Positions 17,849 to 25,809 of a stretch of DNA of 41,663 nt are shown here, one piece after another (positions within the stretch are counted from its first letter, which is position 1; each line of letters begins with the position of its first letter). The stretch comes from Acidobacteriota bacterium. Lineage in GTDB: Bacteria > Acidobacteriota > UBA6911. The DNA lies in NCBI GenBank assembly GCA_012719355.1, contig JAAYAM010000261.1, forward strand, positions 1 through 41,663, in the 5' to 3' direction. Under the pieces are notes generated by a model. The model saw only the letters and a program-made list of their open reading frames with translations, searched no databases and had not been told where the DNA came from. A program made the translations under genes and the position numbers.

Positions 17849-18955
17849 TCAACTGCGGCGCATCTTTATCATGTCGGAGAACAGCTGCTCGTAGGCGCCG
17901 ACCACGGAATCCCATGAATAGACCGTCCGGGCACGTTCCATTGCTGCAACCTTCAGACTGGCGACCGCTTCCGGATGTTCCGCGACTTCCCGCATGCGGC
18001 GCGCGAGATCATCCACGTCGTTCTTCCGGTAGAGCAGGCCGGCGCCCTCGAGCGCTTCCGCATTTTCCGGAGTTCCATTTGCGATGATCAGATTCCCCTG
18101 TCCCATCGCTTCCACCAGGGCCGGGTGAATGCCGCCCACTTCGGTGGCGTGTACATAACAGAAAGCGTTTGCCTGAAGCTGCCAGTATCCGGGGCCGTAG
18201 ATCGCGCCGGGAAACAGAATTCTCGGATCACGTGTTGACTTGATCTTCTTAATGTACTCGGGTGCGTAGGGGGCGTCGCCTACAAGCACAAGACGCATCG
18301 GAATTCCGGTCTTCTCGAAAGCAGCTACCACCTGGTGCGCATTGTTTTCGGGTTCGAAGCGGCTTACGTAGAGGAAGTACTCGTTGGGCACAAGACCGAG
18401 CCTTTCGAGCGTCTCGATACCCTCCGGCCTCGTGATTCTGGTTCCGTAAGGGATGTACACGGACTCTGCACCGTAGTTCCTGAGATAGTATTCCCTGATG
18501 ATGCGGGCGTCTGTGACGATGACGTTGGGAATCCTTGTCGAAAGATACTCAGAGAGATGATAGTAAGCCTTCGCGAGACGATTCCATTTACGGCGCAGTC
18601 GCTCGATTCCATCGACGTTGACGGCGACGGGAATTCCGAACAGCCTTGGAATCGCGGCGAAGATGCTGTTTGCGGCATTGCAGATCAGAATCGCGTCATA
18701 TCGGCGGGTAACCGCATGAAGCACCGATAGAAAAGTATGGACTATCGTATCAGTGTATTTCCACTCCAGAGTCGGCAGGACGACCAGGCGTGCTCCCCTG
18801 TGTGTCTTCAGTGCACTCGACACGTAGTGTGACCGGCAGTACACGGTGACATCGTGTCCCCTCGCGGCGAGGCCGGTGGCGCACTCTTCGGCAAAAGTCT
18901 CGAAGCCGCCGTAGTTGGCAGGAATGCCCCGCGTCCCAAGTATCGCTATTCTCAC
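17849..18955 (-). CDS. DUF1972/GT4 glycosyltransferase
   Basis: The 368-aa protein combines the DUF1972 N-terminal domain (RIAILGTRGIPANYGGFETFAEE) with a C-terminal GT4 domain (YFLYVSRFEPENNAHQVVAAF, then GGIHPALVEAMGQGN as the E-x7-E-like donor site). Characterised relatives are rhamnosyl- or galactosyltransferases that extend O-antigen or capsule repeats. Its start overlaps the O-antigen ligase gene by 4 nt, so the two are translationally coupled. Donor specificity is unknown. Confidence 0.88.
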   Translation of the reverse strand: MRIAILGTRGIPANYGGFETFAEECATGLAARGHDVTVYCRSHYVSSALKTHRGARLVVLPTLEWKYTDTIVHTFLSVLHAVTRRYDAILICNAANSIFAAIPRLFGIPVAVNVDGIERLRRKWNRLAKAYYHLSEYLSTRIPNVIVTDARIIREYYLRNYGAESVYIPYGTRITRPEGIETLERLGLVPNEYFLYVSRFEPENNAHQVVAAFEKTGIPMRLVLVGDAPYAPEYIKKIKSTRDPRILFPGAIYGPGYWQLQANAFCYVHATEVGGIHPALVEAMGQGNLIIANGTPENAEALEGAGLLYRKNDVDDLARRMREVAEHPEAVASLKVAAMERARTVYSWDSVVGAYEQLFSDMIKMRRS

Positions 18956-20205
18956 ATTGGCACCGTCAGACTTTCTGAATGCTGCCGGCTCGGCGTCAAC
19001 AGGGCATACGGCGCCCCGGTGATAAAAAGAAAGAGGGTGAGGACTTCAGAGTCTCCGAAGTTGTACTCGAACATCCCAGCGGAAATGAGCGCAGCCCATG
19101 ATGCGAGAGCCGCGGAAGAAGCCGTCAAGGCTTCTCTGCGCGCCGCTTCGTTCCGGAAACCGGACTGCGCCGCCGTCCGCCGATAGCAGAGGAGCGCATC
19201 CCACGCCAGCTGCCCCATGAACCACAGCCAGAGGATCAGTCCCGGAATCCCCGATTCCGCGGCTATCTGGAGAAAGTTGTTGTGCATGTGAATGTAGAGC
19301 ACATCGGGGAAGTCGTTGTTGCCGCGGTATCGCAGGGCTTCCTCGCTCACCAGTCTCGGGCCGACTCCAAACCACGGGTTGTCCTGTATCAGCCTGACCG
19401 AGGTTTCAAACAGTTCAATACGATTCCTGGTATTCGGATCGGCCGGATTCATCCCGGTCTGGATGCGCTGCTTCACCATCCCGGGCGAGAGGAAGTAGAA
19501 AACCATAACGCCGGGAATCAGAAGAATGAGCGCCTTCGGCCGCCAGATTATCACCAGCAGGCAGATCCCCGCCAGCGCGCCAAGCCATGCGTTGCGGGTC
19601 TGAGACAGCAGCAGCGCGGCGATTATCAATCCCGCGGCCGGGAATGCCCAGAGTTGCCTGCGCAGTCCATAGCCGATGGCGTAGGAGGCAAGCAGTACGA
19701 GAGCAAGCATCAGGAGTCCGGAATAGGTCATCCAGTGCCCCATGAACCCCGAGATGCGATGCAGCAGGTCCCGTTCCGGATTAGCGGCAAACTGGACTAT
19801 CCCTGCCACCGACGATATGATCGCGACAGCAAATATCGCCCGGTAGGTCCACACTATCCTGCCGGCGCCGCGCAGCACGAACGGGACGATTGCCAGCAGG
19901 AGGTAGAGATAGAACTTCTTGCTGGTGAGAATGCCGCGGGCCGGATCAGACGAGGCCGCCGCAGCTATCAGGGTCCAGATCATGTAAGCCAGCAAAGGGA
20001 CAAACACGCGTATCCCGAGAGGGTACTTCTGTTGCTTCAGCAGGTAGATTGATCCGGCGATGGCGGCAGCCAGCAGGATCTGGGAAACGGCGATTGATAC
20101 CAGGACCAGGGATATGCTGCCCGCCAGCGCCAGAAACGTTGCGGTCTCCCACCGGTTCTGAAGAGACGCGGGCAGATATCTCGTCGTGGATCTGAATTCA
20201 GCCAT
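18952..20205 (-). CDS. O-antigen ligase / polymerase family membrane protein (Wzy_C)
   Basis: This 417-aa inner-membrane protein has about ten to twelve hydrophobic segments and a large periplasmic loop. The family signature is at residues about 265-320: RLIQDNPWFGVGPRLV, then HMHNNFLQIAAESGIPGLI, where the His and Asn residues belong to the catalytic loop of WaaL-type ligases. Such proteins either join undecaprenyl-linked O-antigen to lipid A core or polymerise repeats; sequence does not separate the two roles. Since it is the only such membrane protein in the cluster, ligase and polymerase assignments remain open. It lies 18 bp after the upstream GT4 gene. Confidence 0.86.
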   Translation of the reverse strand: MAEFRSTTRYLPASLQNRWETATFLALAGSISLVLVSIAVSQILLAAAIAGSIYLLKQQKYPLGIRVFVPLLAYMIWTLIAAAASSDPARGILTSKKFYLYLLLAIVPFVLRGAGRIVWTYRAIFAVAIISSVAGIVQFAANPERDLLHRISGFMGHWMTYSGLLMLALVLLASYAIGYGLRRQLWAFPAAGLIIAALLLSQTRNAWLGALAGICLLVIIWRPKALILLIPGVMVFYFLSPGMVKQRIQTGMNPADPNTRNRIELFETSVRLIQDNPWFGVGPRLVSEEALRYRGNNDFPDVLYIHMHNNFLQIAAESGIPGLILWLWFMGQLAWDALLCYRRTAAQSGFRNEAARREALTASSAALASWAALISAGMFEYNFGDSEVLTLFLFITGAPYALLTPSRQHSESLTVPM

Positions 20206-20223
20206 AGGTATCCATGTCGTGTA

Positions 20224-21300
20224 TCAGCGGTGCAGAAGCGACTCGCAGATGTTTTCGGTATCGAGAATCTTGCGCTCCATCGTGAATTGCTCTTCGACGC
20301 GTGCTCTTCCTCTCTGCCCCATATATCTGGCCGCATCCGGGTGACCGGCCAGGTGGTCGATGGCCCGCGCAAGTGCGGCAGCATCTGCGGGGGGTACCAG
20401 CAGGCCGGTTTCCCCATCAATGACAAGCTCCGGAATCCCTCCCGTTCTGCTGGCGACCACAGGAAGTGAGGAGGCCATTGCTTCCAGAATCGCCGACGGG
20501 AGACCTTCAGACAGACTTGGAAGTACGAAGATATCGAATCTTCTGAAAAAATCGAGCGTATTCGACTGAAACCCGGGGAACTCGAAGATCTCCTCCAGCG
20601 CCAGCGCGCGGACTGAATCCTTCAGTTCCGGAAGACAGCGGCCGTCTCCCACGAGAACAAACCGCAGTCTCGTGCGTACCTCCGGTATCAGGGCCGCCGC
20701 CTGTACGAGATAGTTCAATCCTTTCTCCGGACTCATATGCGCAACGTTGCCGACAACGAGGGGCCCGGAGCCGGTGCGCCTGTAATCCGAATACTGTGAG
20801 AAGCGCGACAGTTCGACCCCTTCGTATACAGTCCTGATGCTGGAAAGCGACAGGCCGTCGACCTGCAGTTGACGCCGGATAGCCTCTGAGTTGGTGATGA
20901 TGCAGTCAATCCCCCATCTGTACTTGAGTCGGGTGAAGAGTGACTTTCTCAAAGGGAACTGGACCCTGCGGAAGATGACTTGCCCACGGACGTTGCTGAA
21001 CCTTGACGCCACAGTTCCGGCGAGGATCGCCCGGGGAGTATTGAAGGCAAGGATCTGCGGGCGTACTCTGCGGAGAATCGACATCAGCCGGAGAGTCGCG
21101 GGAAGGCTCACCTCACTCCGAATTCTCAGCGGGTGCACCGTGATTCGCTCGCCCTTTGCCTGTGCCGCGAGAGGTGCTTCGGGTGGGCATGCCAGATGTA
21201 TTTCGTGGCCCCGGCGTCTCAGACCGGTAAGGAGAGTGAAGAGTTGTTCCTGCCCTCCCCTCCATACACGTTCCGTATCTACAAACAGGAATGAGATCAT
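20224..21300 (-). CDS. GT4 glycosyltransferase
   Basis: A 358-aa GT-B enzyme of family 4. The N-terminal lobe has ERVWRGGQEQLFTLLTGLRRRGHE, a glycine loop typical of glycan-assembly GT4 proteins; the C-terminal lobe has GNVAHMSPEKGLNYLVQAA, FVLVGDGRCLPEL and LPSLSEGLPSAILEAMASSLPVVAS with the E-x7-E donor motif (EGLPSAILE), and GGIPELVIDGETGLLVPP at its end. All expected elements are present and length is normal. It sits 21 bp downstream of the epimerase in the same transcription unit. It would add one residue to the growing glycan on the cytoplasmic face. Confidence 0.9.
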   Translation of the reverse strand: MISFLFVDTERVWRGGQEQLFTLLTGLRRRGHEIHLACPPEAPLAAQAKGERITVHPLRIRSEVSLPATLRLMSILRRVRPQILAFNTPRAILAGTVASRFSNVRGQVIFRRVQFPLRKSLFTRLKYRWGIDCIITNSEAIRRQLQVDGLSLSSIRTVYEGVELSRFSQYSDYRRTGSGPLVVGNVAHMSPEKGLNYLVQAAALIPEVRTRLRFVLVGDGRCLPELKDSVRALALEEIFEFPGFQSNTLDFFRRFDIFVLPSLSEGLPSAILEAMASSLPVVASRTGGIPELVIDGETGLLVPPADAAALARAIDHLAGHPDAARYMGQRGRARVEEQFTMERKILDTENICESLLHR

Positions 21301-21321
21301 TGTGTCTGCGCGATGACAGGC

Positions 21322-22290
21322 TCAGGAAATACCATCCGCCGCCTTCAGGATATGACGGTAGTGATCGACCACCTTGCGCAGACCGTCTTCCAGTGAAGTT
21401 CCGGGGGAGTATCCCAGGAGTCTGCGCGCTTTGGCGATGTCGGCCAGGGAGTCGCGAACGTCCCCCTTTCGGGGCGCTTCATACTGAGGAGTCAGCCCAC
21501 TCCCGATGATACCTTCGAGTTTGGCGATCAGCTCGTTGAGGCTCGTTCTTCCGCCGCATCCTATGTTGAACACCTCTCCCGCCGCTGCCGGTTGTGTCGC
21601 CGCCTTCAGATTCGCCTCAACAACATTAGAGACATAGGTGAAATCTCTCGTCTGCTCCCCATCTCCGTACACCACAGGAGGCGATCCTGTCAGCAGGCGA
21701 GTCGTGAAGCGGGGAATCACGGCGGCGTAGTGCGAATTCGGATCCTGCCGTGGACCGAACACGTTGAAGTAGCGCAGCACCACCGTTTCCAGTCCGTAGA
21801 GCCGGTAGAACAGCCGGCAATACTCCTCAGTCACAAATTTGCTGAGTGCGTAGGGAGAGAGGCAGCGTCCGGTTCGTTCTTCCTTCTTCGGCAGATTGGG
21901 ATCGTCTCCGTACACGGAAGAGGATGATGCGGCAACGACTCTCTTTACCCCGGCATCCCTCGCGGCGGTCAGCACCGAGAGGGTTCCGTTGATATTTGCC
22001 ATCTGAGTCGCAGCCGGGTTTTCCACCGATCGCGCTACTGACGGTATGGCTGCAAGATGAAAGATGCACGAAGCATCTGCGAAAGCGCCGCGGAGTCCAT
22101 CGGTATCGTTAATGTCAATGAACAGAGCCTGGAATCTGGGTCCTGCCCGCTCCGACCAGCCGTCGAGATTCTCCTTCCTCCCGGTGCTCAGGTTGTCGAT
22201 GACCGTGACCGGGAAACCGCTGTTCAGAAGAGATTCAGCAAGATGAGATCCTATGAATCCGGCGCCTCCCGTTACTACGAACTTTTCCAT
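21322..22290 (-). CDS. NAD-dependent nucleotide-sugar epimerase/dehydratase (GalE/WbpP-like)
   Basis: A 322-aa short-chain dehydrogenase of the extended class. It opens with the NAD-binding TGGAGFIGSHLAESLL, carries VIDNLSTGRKENL (the adenine-ribose-binding acid DN), HLAAIPSVARS, the catalytic SSSSVYGDDPNLP serine and the Y-x3-K dyad in SPYALSKFVTEEY. This set fits UDP-glucose/UDP-GlcNAc 4-epimerases that supply Gal, GalNAc or uronic acids for surface glycans. The ATG at 22290 has GGGGGAGAGG 8 nt upstream and is preferred over an in-frame TTG at 22311. First gene of the eight-gene polysaccharide cluster. Confidence 0.9.
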   Translation of the reverse strand: MEKFVVTGGAGFIGSHLAESLLNSGFPVTVIDNLSTGRKENLDGWSERAGPRFQALFIDINDTDGLRGAFADASCIFHLAAIPSVARSVENPAATQMANINGTLSVLTAARDAGVKRVVAASSSSVYGDDPNLPKKEERTGRCLSPYALSKFVTEEYCRLFYRLYGLETVVLRYFNVFGPRQDPNSHYAAVIPRFTTRLLTGSPPVVYGDGEQTRDFTYVSNVVEANLKAATQPAAAGEVFNIGCGGRTSLNELIAKLEGIIGSGLTPQYEAPRKGDVRDSLADIAKARRLLGYSPGTSLEDGLRKVVDHYRHILKAADGIS

Positions 22291-22344
22291 TGTCAGAACC
22301 TCTCCCCCCAATGATGCCAGTTGTCTGTCGCTGAGGCAGGCTGC

Positions 22345-22374
22345 ATCCTACCAGAAGAGGACATGCAAGGGCAA
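22345..22374 (-). promoter_or_regulatory. Possible promoter of the polysaccharide cluster
   Basis: On the minus strand TTGCCC (22369-22374) and TAGGAT (22345-22350) are 18 bp apart, with TG one base before the -10 hexamer (extended -10). It lies 55 bp upstream of the epimerase ATG. Matches are moderate. Confidence 0.35.
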
Positions 22375-22410
22375 TTCTCCTCACTCGAAGGGAGCGGCCG
22401 GACGCTGTGC

Positions 22411-22416
22411 TAATAT
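22411..22416 (+). promoter_or_regulatory. -10-like box placed for a near-leaderless transcript
   Basis: TAATAT ends 9 nt before the ATG at 22426, and there is no Shine-Dalgarno in front of that ATG. A transcript starting 7 nt downstream of the hexamer would begin within 3 nt of the start codon. No good -35 box is seen. Confidence 0.35.
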
Positions 22417-22425
22417 TCAATCAGT

Positions 22426-22734
22426 ATGCGAATTCGTATGTACAGTAACGGCGTTGAAGCTCATCTGACCCCTTTTATCGCGCAGTTTGTGGGTAACGTC
22501 TGTGCGGGGATAGCGACTTCCCTCAAGACTCCGCTGCCTATCAGAAGACTCGACTATGAGCTGGATGGAGAGGCGGTTCTTATTCACGTCAACGAAGTTC
22601 CCGTCAGCCTGGAGATGAGCCGTTTCTCGAGAGTCATCGTCAGCGACACAATCCGGGGCATGATCCGCCACCTGAAAATGGCGGATCCTGACGGACTCAT
22701 CCGGATACGCATCGAAATGGAGGCGGAACTATGA
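22426..22734 (+). CDS. Conserved-looking protein of unknown function, coupled to isocitrate dehydrogenase
   Basis: I do not recognise this 102-aa protein. It is a small mixed alpha/beta sequence without signal peptide or membrane segment; it alternates basic and hydrophobic residues in strand-like runs (AVLIHVNEVPVSLEM, GLIRIRIEMEAEL) around an amphipathic helix (SDTIRGMIRHLKM). It is likely real because its TGA overlaps the ATG of the isocitrate dehydrogenase gene by 4 nt, and no other frame explains the 135-bp gap plus this segment. A second ATG at 22438 is possible. The position suggests a role linked to that enzyme or shared regulation, but no function can be claimed. Confidence 0.65.
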   Translation: MRIRMYSNGVEAHLTPFIAQFVGNVCAGIATSLKTPLPIRRLDYELDGEAVLIHVNEVPVSLEMSRFSRVIVSDTIRGMIRHLKMADPDGLIRIRIEMEAEL

Positions 22735-23741
22735 GGAAAACCGGCAATGCCGTTACGTTGATTCCCGGCGACGGCATCGGACTGGAGATTTCCGATGCCG
22801 TGGTCAAGATTCTGGAGGCAGCAGGATTCCGGCCTGAGTGGGAGATCGCTCTTGCGGGCGAATCCGCGATCAGGGACAAGGGAGTGCCTCTGCCTGCCGA
22901 CGTTATAGAATCGATTGAGCGGACACGTGTCGGACTGAAAGGGCCGCTCAAGACTCCCATCGCGACAGGGCACAAGAGCGTCAATGTTTCGCTGCGCCAG
23001 CACTTCAATCTGTACGCCGCCTACAGGCCTGTTCAGAGCCTCGAAGGCATCGATACCAAATGGAAGGGAATCGACCTTGTCGTGATCCGCGAAAACACGG
23101 AAGGATTGTATTCCGGAATCGAGCATGAGGTTATCCCGGGGGTGGTCGAAAGCTTGAAGGTCATAACGCGCAGCGCTTCGGAAAGGATTGCCGCTTTTGC
23201 CTTCGATTATGCCCGGCGCACCGGACGCAGAAAAATCACGATCGTGCACAAAGCCAATATCATGAAATTGAGTGACGGCCTGTTCCTCGAATGTTCCCGG
23301 AAAGTCGCTGCCCGTTATCCTGAAATCGAGGTCAATGATTCCATCGTCGACAACACCTGCATGCAGCTGGTCATGAAACCGGAGCAGTTCGACATACTGC
23401 TGCTCGAGAATCTCTATGGAGATATCGTTTCGGATCTGGCGGCAGGGCTCGTGGGCGGATTGGGGCTCGTTCCGGGAGTCAACTATGGCGACGACTGTGC
23501 GCTGTTCGAGGCGGTCCACGGCACGGCACCGGACATCGCGGGCAAGGGCCTGGCCAATCCCATTGCGCTTCTGCGTTCGGCCGTCCTGATGCTTGAGTAT
23601 CTCGAGTTCGGAGAGATTGCCGTGCGCGTCGACAAGGCTATGCGCAAAGTCGTGCGGGAGAGGAAGACCCTGACTCCTGATATCGGAGGGAATGCAACCA
23701 CCGACGAAATGTGTAAGGCCATCATAGGCAGCCTCGAGTAG
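22731..23741 (+). CDS. NAD-dependent isocitrate dehydrogenase (isocitrate/isopropylmalate family)
   Basis: This 336-aa beta-decarboxylating dehydrogenase most likely oxidises isocitrate to 2-oxoglutarate in the TCA cycle. The substrate loop KSVNVSLRQHFNLYA (Ser83, Asn85, Arg89) is the isocitrate type; isopropylmalate dehydrogenases have a different loop here. Catalytic Tyr127 is in RENTEGLYSGIEH, the catalytic Lys in HKANIMKLSDG, metal aspartates in LYGDIVSDLAAGLVGG. The cofactor loop HGTAPDIAGKGLANP has Asp where NADP enzymes have Lys, indicating NAD. Homoisocitrate dehydrogenase is a less likely alternative. It overlaps the unknown 102-aa gene by 4 nt and is followed after 15 bp by an esterase. 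Confidence 0.9.
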   Translation: MRKTGNAVTLIPGDGIGLEISDAVVKILEAAGFRPEWEIALAGESAIRDKGVPLPADVIESIERTRVGLKGPLKTPIATGHKSVNVSLRQHFNLYAAYRPVQSLEGIDTKWKGIDLVVIRENTEGLYSGIEHEVIPGVVESLKVITRSASERIAAFAFDYARRTGRRKITIVHKANIMKLSDGLFLECSRKVAARYPEIEVNDSIVDNTCMQLVMKPEQFDILLLENLYGDIVSDLAAGLVGGLGLVPGVNYGDDCALFEAVHGTAPDIAGKGLANPIALLRSAVLMLEYLEFGEIAVRVDKAMRKVVRERKTLTPDIGGNATTDEMCKAIIGSLE

Positions 23742-23756
23742 GAACGGAGGAATGGA

Positions 23757-24719
23757 ATGGCACGTTATCGCCTTTCAATAACCACCTGCTGCGTGCTCTT
23801 TATATTTGCTGCACTGCTGAGGGGACAGTTCAACGACAACCGCCGGCGCCAGGACCTCAGCCCGATAACGCTTCCGGGCGGATCGAGAATAGAATTCAGG
23901 TCTTTCGATTCCAACAGTATCGGAATGCCTGCGCGCTACAGTGTTTTTCTCCCGCCGTCTTTTTCGAAGGATTTGAATCGCACGTATCCGGTCATCTATT
24001 TCCTTCATGGTCTCAATAACGACGAGACCAGCTGGACCGTCGAACGCTATGGGAGTTTTCAGGACCGCCTTGAGCAGATGATCCTTTCGGGAAAAGTCCC
24101 GGAGTTCATCATGGTTCACCCGCGCGGAGACAGCAGCTTCTACTGCAACTACATCGACGGCTCGAAGATGTACGAGGACCTGATAGCGCGGGAGTTCATC
24201 CAGTTCATGGAGACTTCCTTCCGGGCCCGCAAGGGACGTGAGAACCGCGCCATTGCCGGAACATCAATGGGAGGGTATGGAGCGCTCAAAATCGCCATGA
24301 AGTACCCGCAGAATTATGCGGCCGTAGCGGCACACTCTCCGATTCTTATCCCCGGACTGAACCCGGCGGCAGTCCCCGAATCTATGAAGTCTTCGCGTTT
24401 TTACACCTACTTCATCGGGATGATCGCACCGATTTTCGGCAATCCCATCCGGCAGGATCTCTGGAATGCAAACAATCCCCTGGTCCTGGCAAAGAAAGGA
24501 AATTTGAAAGATTTGGAGATCTATTTTGATTACGGAACCGATGACCGGTACATCCCGACAATCCGTCTCGATGAAGGGTGCAGGGAACTGGATCGGATCC
24601 TGACCGGGTCGGGGGTGTCCCACGTCTTCAAGATACATCCTGGGGAGCCGCATGGATGGGCTCTGATAGCAAATCATCTCGACGAGACTCTTCCCTTTCT
24701 CTCCCGCACGTTCAGATAA
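23757..24719 (+). CDS. Secreted esterase D-family alpha/beta hydrolase
   Basis: The 320-aa product has a signal peptide (residues about 1-23, ending RGQ) and an esterase D/feruloyl-esterase type fold. Motifs are YPVIYFLHGLNNDETSW (oxyanion region), the nucleophile elbow GTSMGGYGAL with Ser170, an acid near YGTDDRYIP and the catalytic His in HPGEPHGWAL. Substrates of this family range from acetylated xylan and feruloyl esters to mycolates and S-formylglutathione; periplasmic location argues against the last. The ATG at 23757 has GGAGG 6 nt upstream, 15 bp after the dehydrogenase stop, so it may be cotranscribed although functionally unrelated. Confidence 0.88.
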   Translation: MARYRLSITTCCVLFIFAALLRGQFNDNRRRQDLSPITLPGGSRIEFRSFDSNSIGMPARYSVFLPPSFSKDLNRTYPVIYFLHGLNNDETSWTVERYGSFQDRLEQMILSGKVPEFIMVHPRGDSSFYCNYIDGSKMYEDLIAREFIQFMETSFRARKGRENRAIAGTSMGGYGALKIAMKYPQNYAAVAAHSPILIPGLNPAAVPESMKSSRFYTYFIGMIAPIFGNPIRQDLWNANNPLVLAKKGNLKDLEIYFDYGTDDRYIPTIRLDEGCRELDRILTGSGVSHVFKIHPGEPHGWALIANHLDETLPFLSRTFR

Positions 24720-24772
24720 GGACCGTTGGCGTAGGCGGCAAGCTTCAGCTGTCGCAATCCGCGTGGAGCTGT

Positions 24773-24778
24773 CATAAT
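24773..24778 (+). promoter_or_regulatory. -10-like box directly before queG
   Basis: CATAAT, five of six matches to TATAAT, ends 7 nt before the queG ATG at 24786, where there is no Shine-Dalgarno. A transcript from it would be leaderless. No clear -35 element is seen. Confidence 0.35.
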
Positions 24779-24785
24779 TCCGCCT

Positions 24786-25808
24786 ATGGCTGACCTGAGT
24801 TCGAGAATTCGCAACGAAGCCCTGCGGCTCGGCTTCTTCAAGACAGGGATTACTCCTGCAGGTCCCCTCCCGTATGAGCGGGAGTTCGCCGACTGGTTGA
24901 ACGAGGGAAGGCACGGCGAAATGCGCTATTTGGAGCGGCAGGCGGTCAAGCGGCGGGATCCGGACCTGGTTCTCGCAGATGCGAAAACATTCGTCATCGT
25001 GGCGATGAACTATTGGACGCCGTATCTCCTGGATGCAGATCCTTTCAAAGGGAGAATCAGCCGCTATGCCTGGGGAGAGGATTACCATTCTGTTGTGATG
25101 CATCGCCTCGAGTCTCTCCTGGAATTCATCCGGAGAGAGGAACCCTCCGCGCACGGGATATGCTACGTTGATACAGGACCGGTGATGGAGAAAGTCTGGG
25201 GCGCCCGGAGTTCCCTCGGCTGGCTCGGTAAGCACACCAACCTGATTGCGCGCGAACGTGGTTCCTGGTTTTTCATCGGCATCATTCTGCTCGATATGGT
25301 TTTGGACTATGATGCTCCCGAAAAGGACTATTGCGGTACGTGCGACCGCTGCATCCGGGCGTGTCCGACAGGAGCGATAATCGCTCCCTATCTGCTTGAC
25401 GCGCGGCTCTGCATCTCATATCTGACCATCGAACTGCGGGGGATCATTCCGGTTCGACTGCGTCCCTTAATAGGAAATAGGATATTTGGATGTGACGACT
25501 GCCAGGACGTGTGTCCATGGAACCGGTTCGCGGTGCCGACTTCGGAAGAGAGCTTCAAGCCCAGGGCGGAGAACCTGATGACCGAGCTTGCGTCGCTGAT
25601 CAAAATCACTCCCGGCGAGTTCAGGGAACGGTTCCGAAAAAGCCCGCTGTGGCGCGCCACTCGGGACGGCTTTGTCAGGAATGTCGCGGTAGCGCTCGGC
25701 AACTCCGGCAGCAGACATGCGTTGCCGGCGCTTAAGTCCGCTCTCAAGGATGACAGCCCGCTTGTTCGTCTACACGCTCAATGGGCTTTGGAGCAGATAG
25801 CGCGCTGA
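24786..25808 (+). CDS. queG: Epoxyqueuosine reductase
   Basis: QueG reduces epoxyqueuosine to queuosine in the wobble position of tRNAs with GUN anticodons. It is a cobalamin-dependent iron-sulfur protein related to reductive dehalogenases. The 340-aa sequence has the N-terminal DUF1730 region, the catalytic aspartate in YVDTGPVMEK (Asp129), the two [4Fe-4S] motifs CGTCDRCIRACPTGAI and GCDDCQDVCPWN, and a C-terminal HEAT-like repeat pair (RNVAVALGNSGSRHALPAL and following) for tRNA binding. Length is slightly below the E. coli enzyme. The stop lies 1 bp from the convergent peroxiredoxin gene. Need for B12 ties it to the uptake operon at 2581-7889. Confidence 0.96.
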   Translation: MADLSSRIRNEALRLGFFKTGITPAGPLPYEREFADWLNEGRHGEMRYLERQAVKRRDPDLVLADAKTFVIVAMNYWTPYLLDADPFKGRISRYAWGEDYHSVVMHRLESLLEFIRREEPSAHGICYVDTGPVMEKVWGARSSLGWLGKHTNLIARERGSWFFIGIILLDMVLDYDAPEKDYCGTCDRCIRACPTGAIIAPYLLDARLCISYLTIELRGIIPVRLRPLIGNRIFGCDDCQDVCPWNRFAVPTSEESFKPRAENLMTELASLIKITPGEFRERFRKSPLWRATRDGFVRNVAVALGNSGSRHALPALKSALKDDSPLVRLHAQWALEQIAR

Positions 25809-25809
25809 A

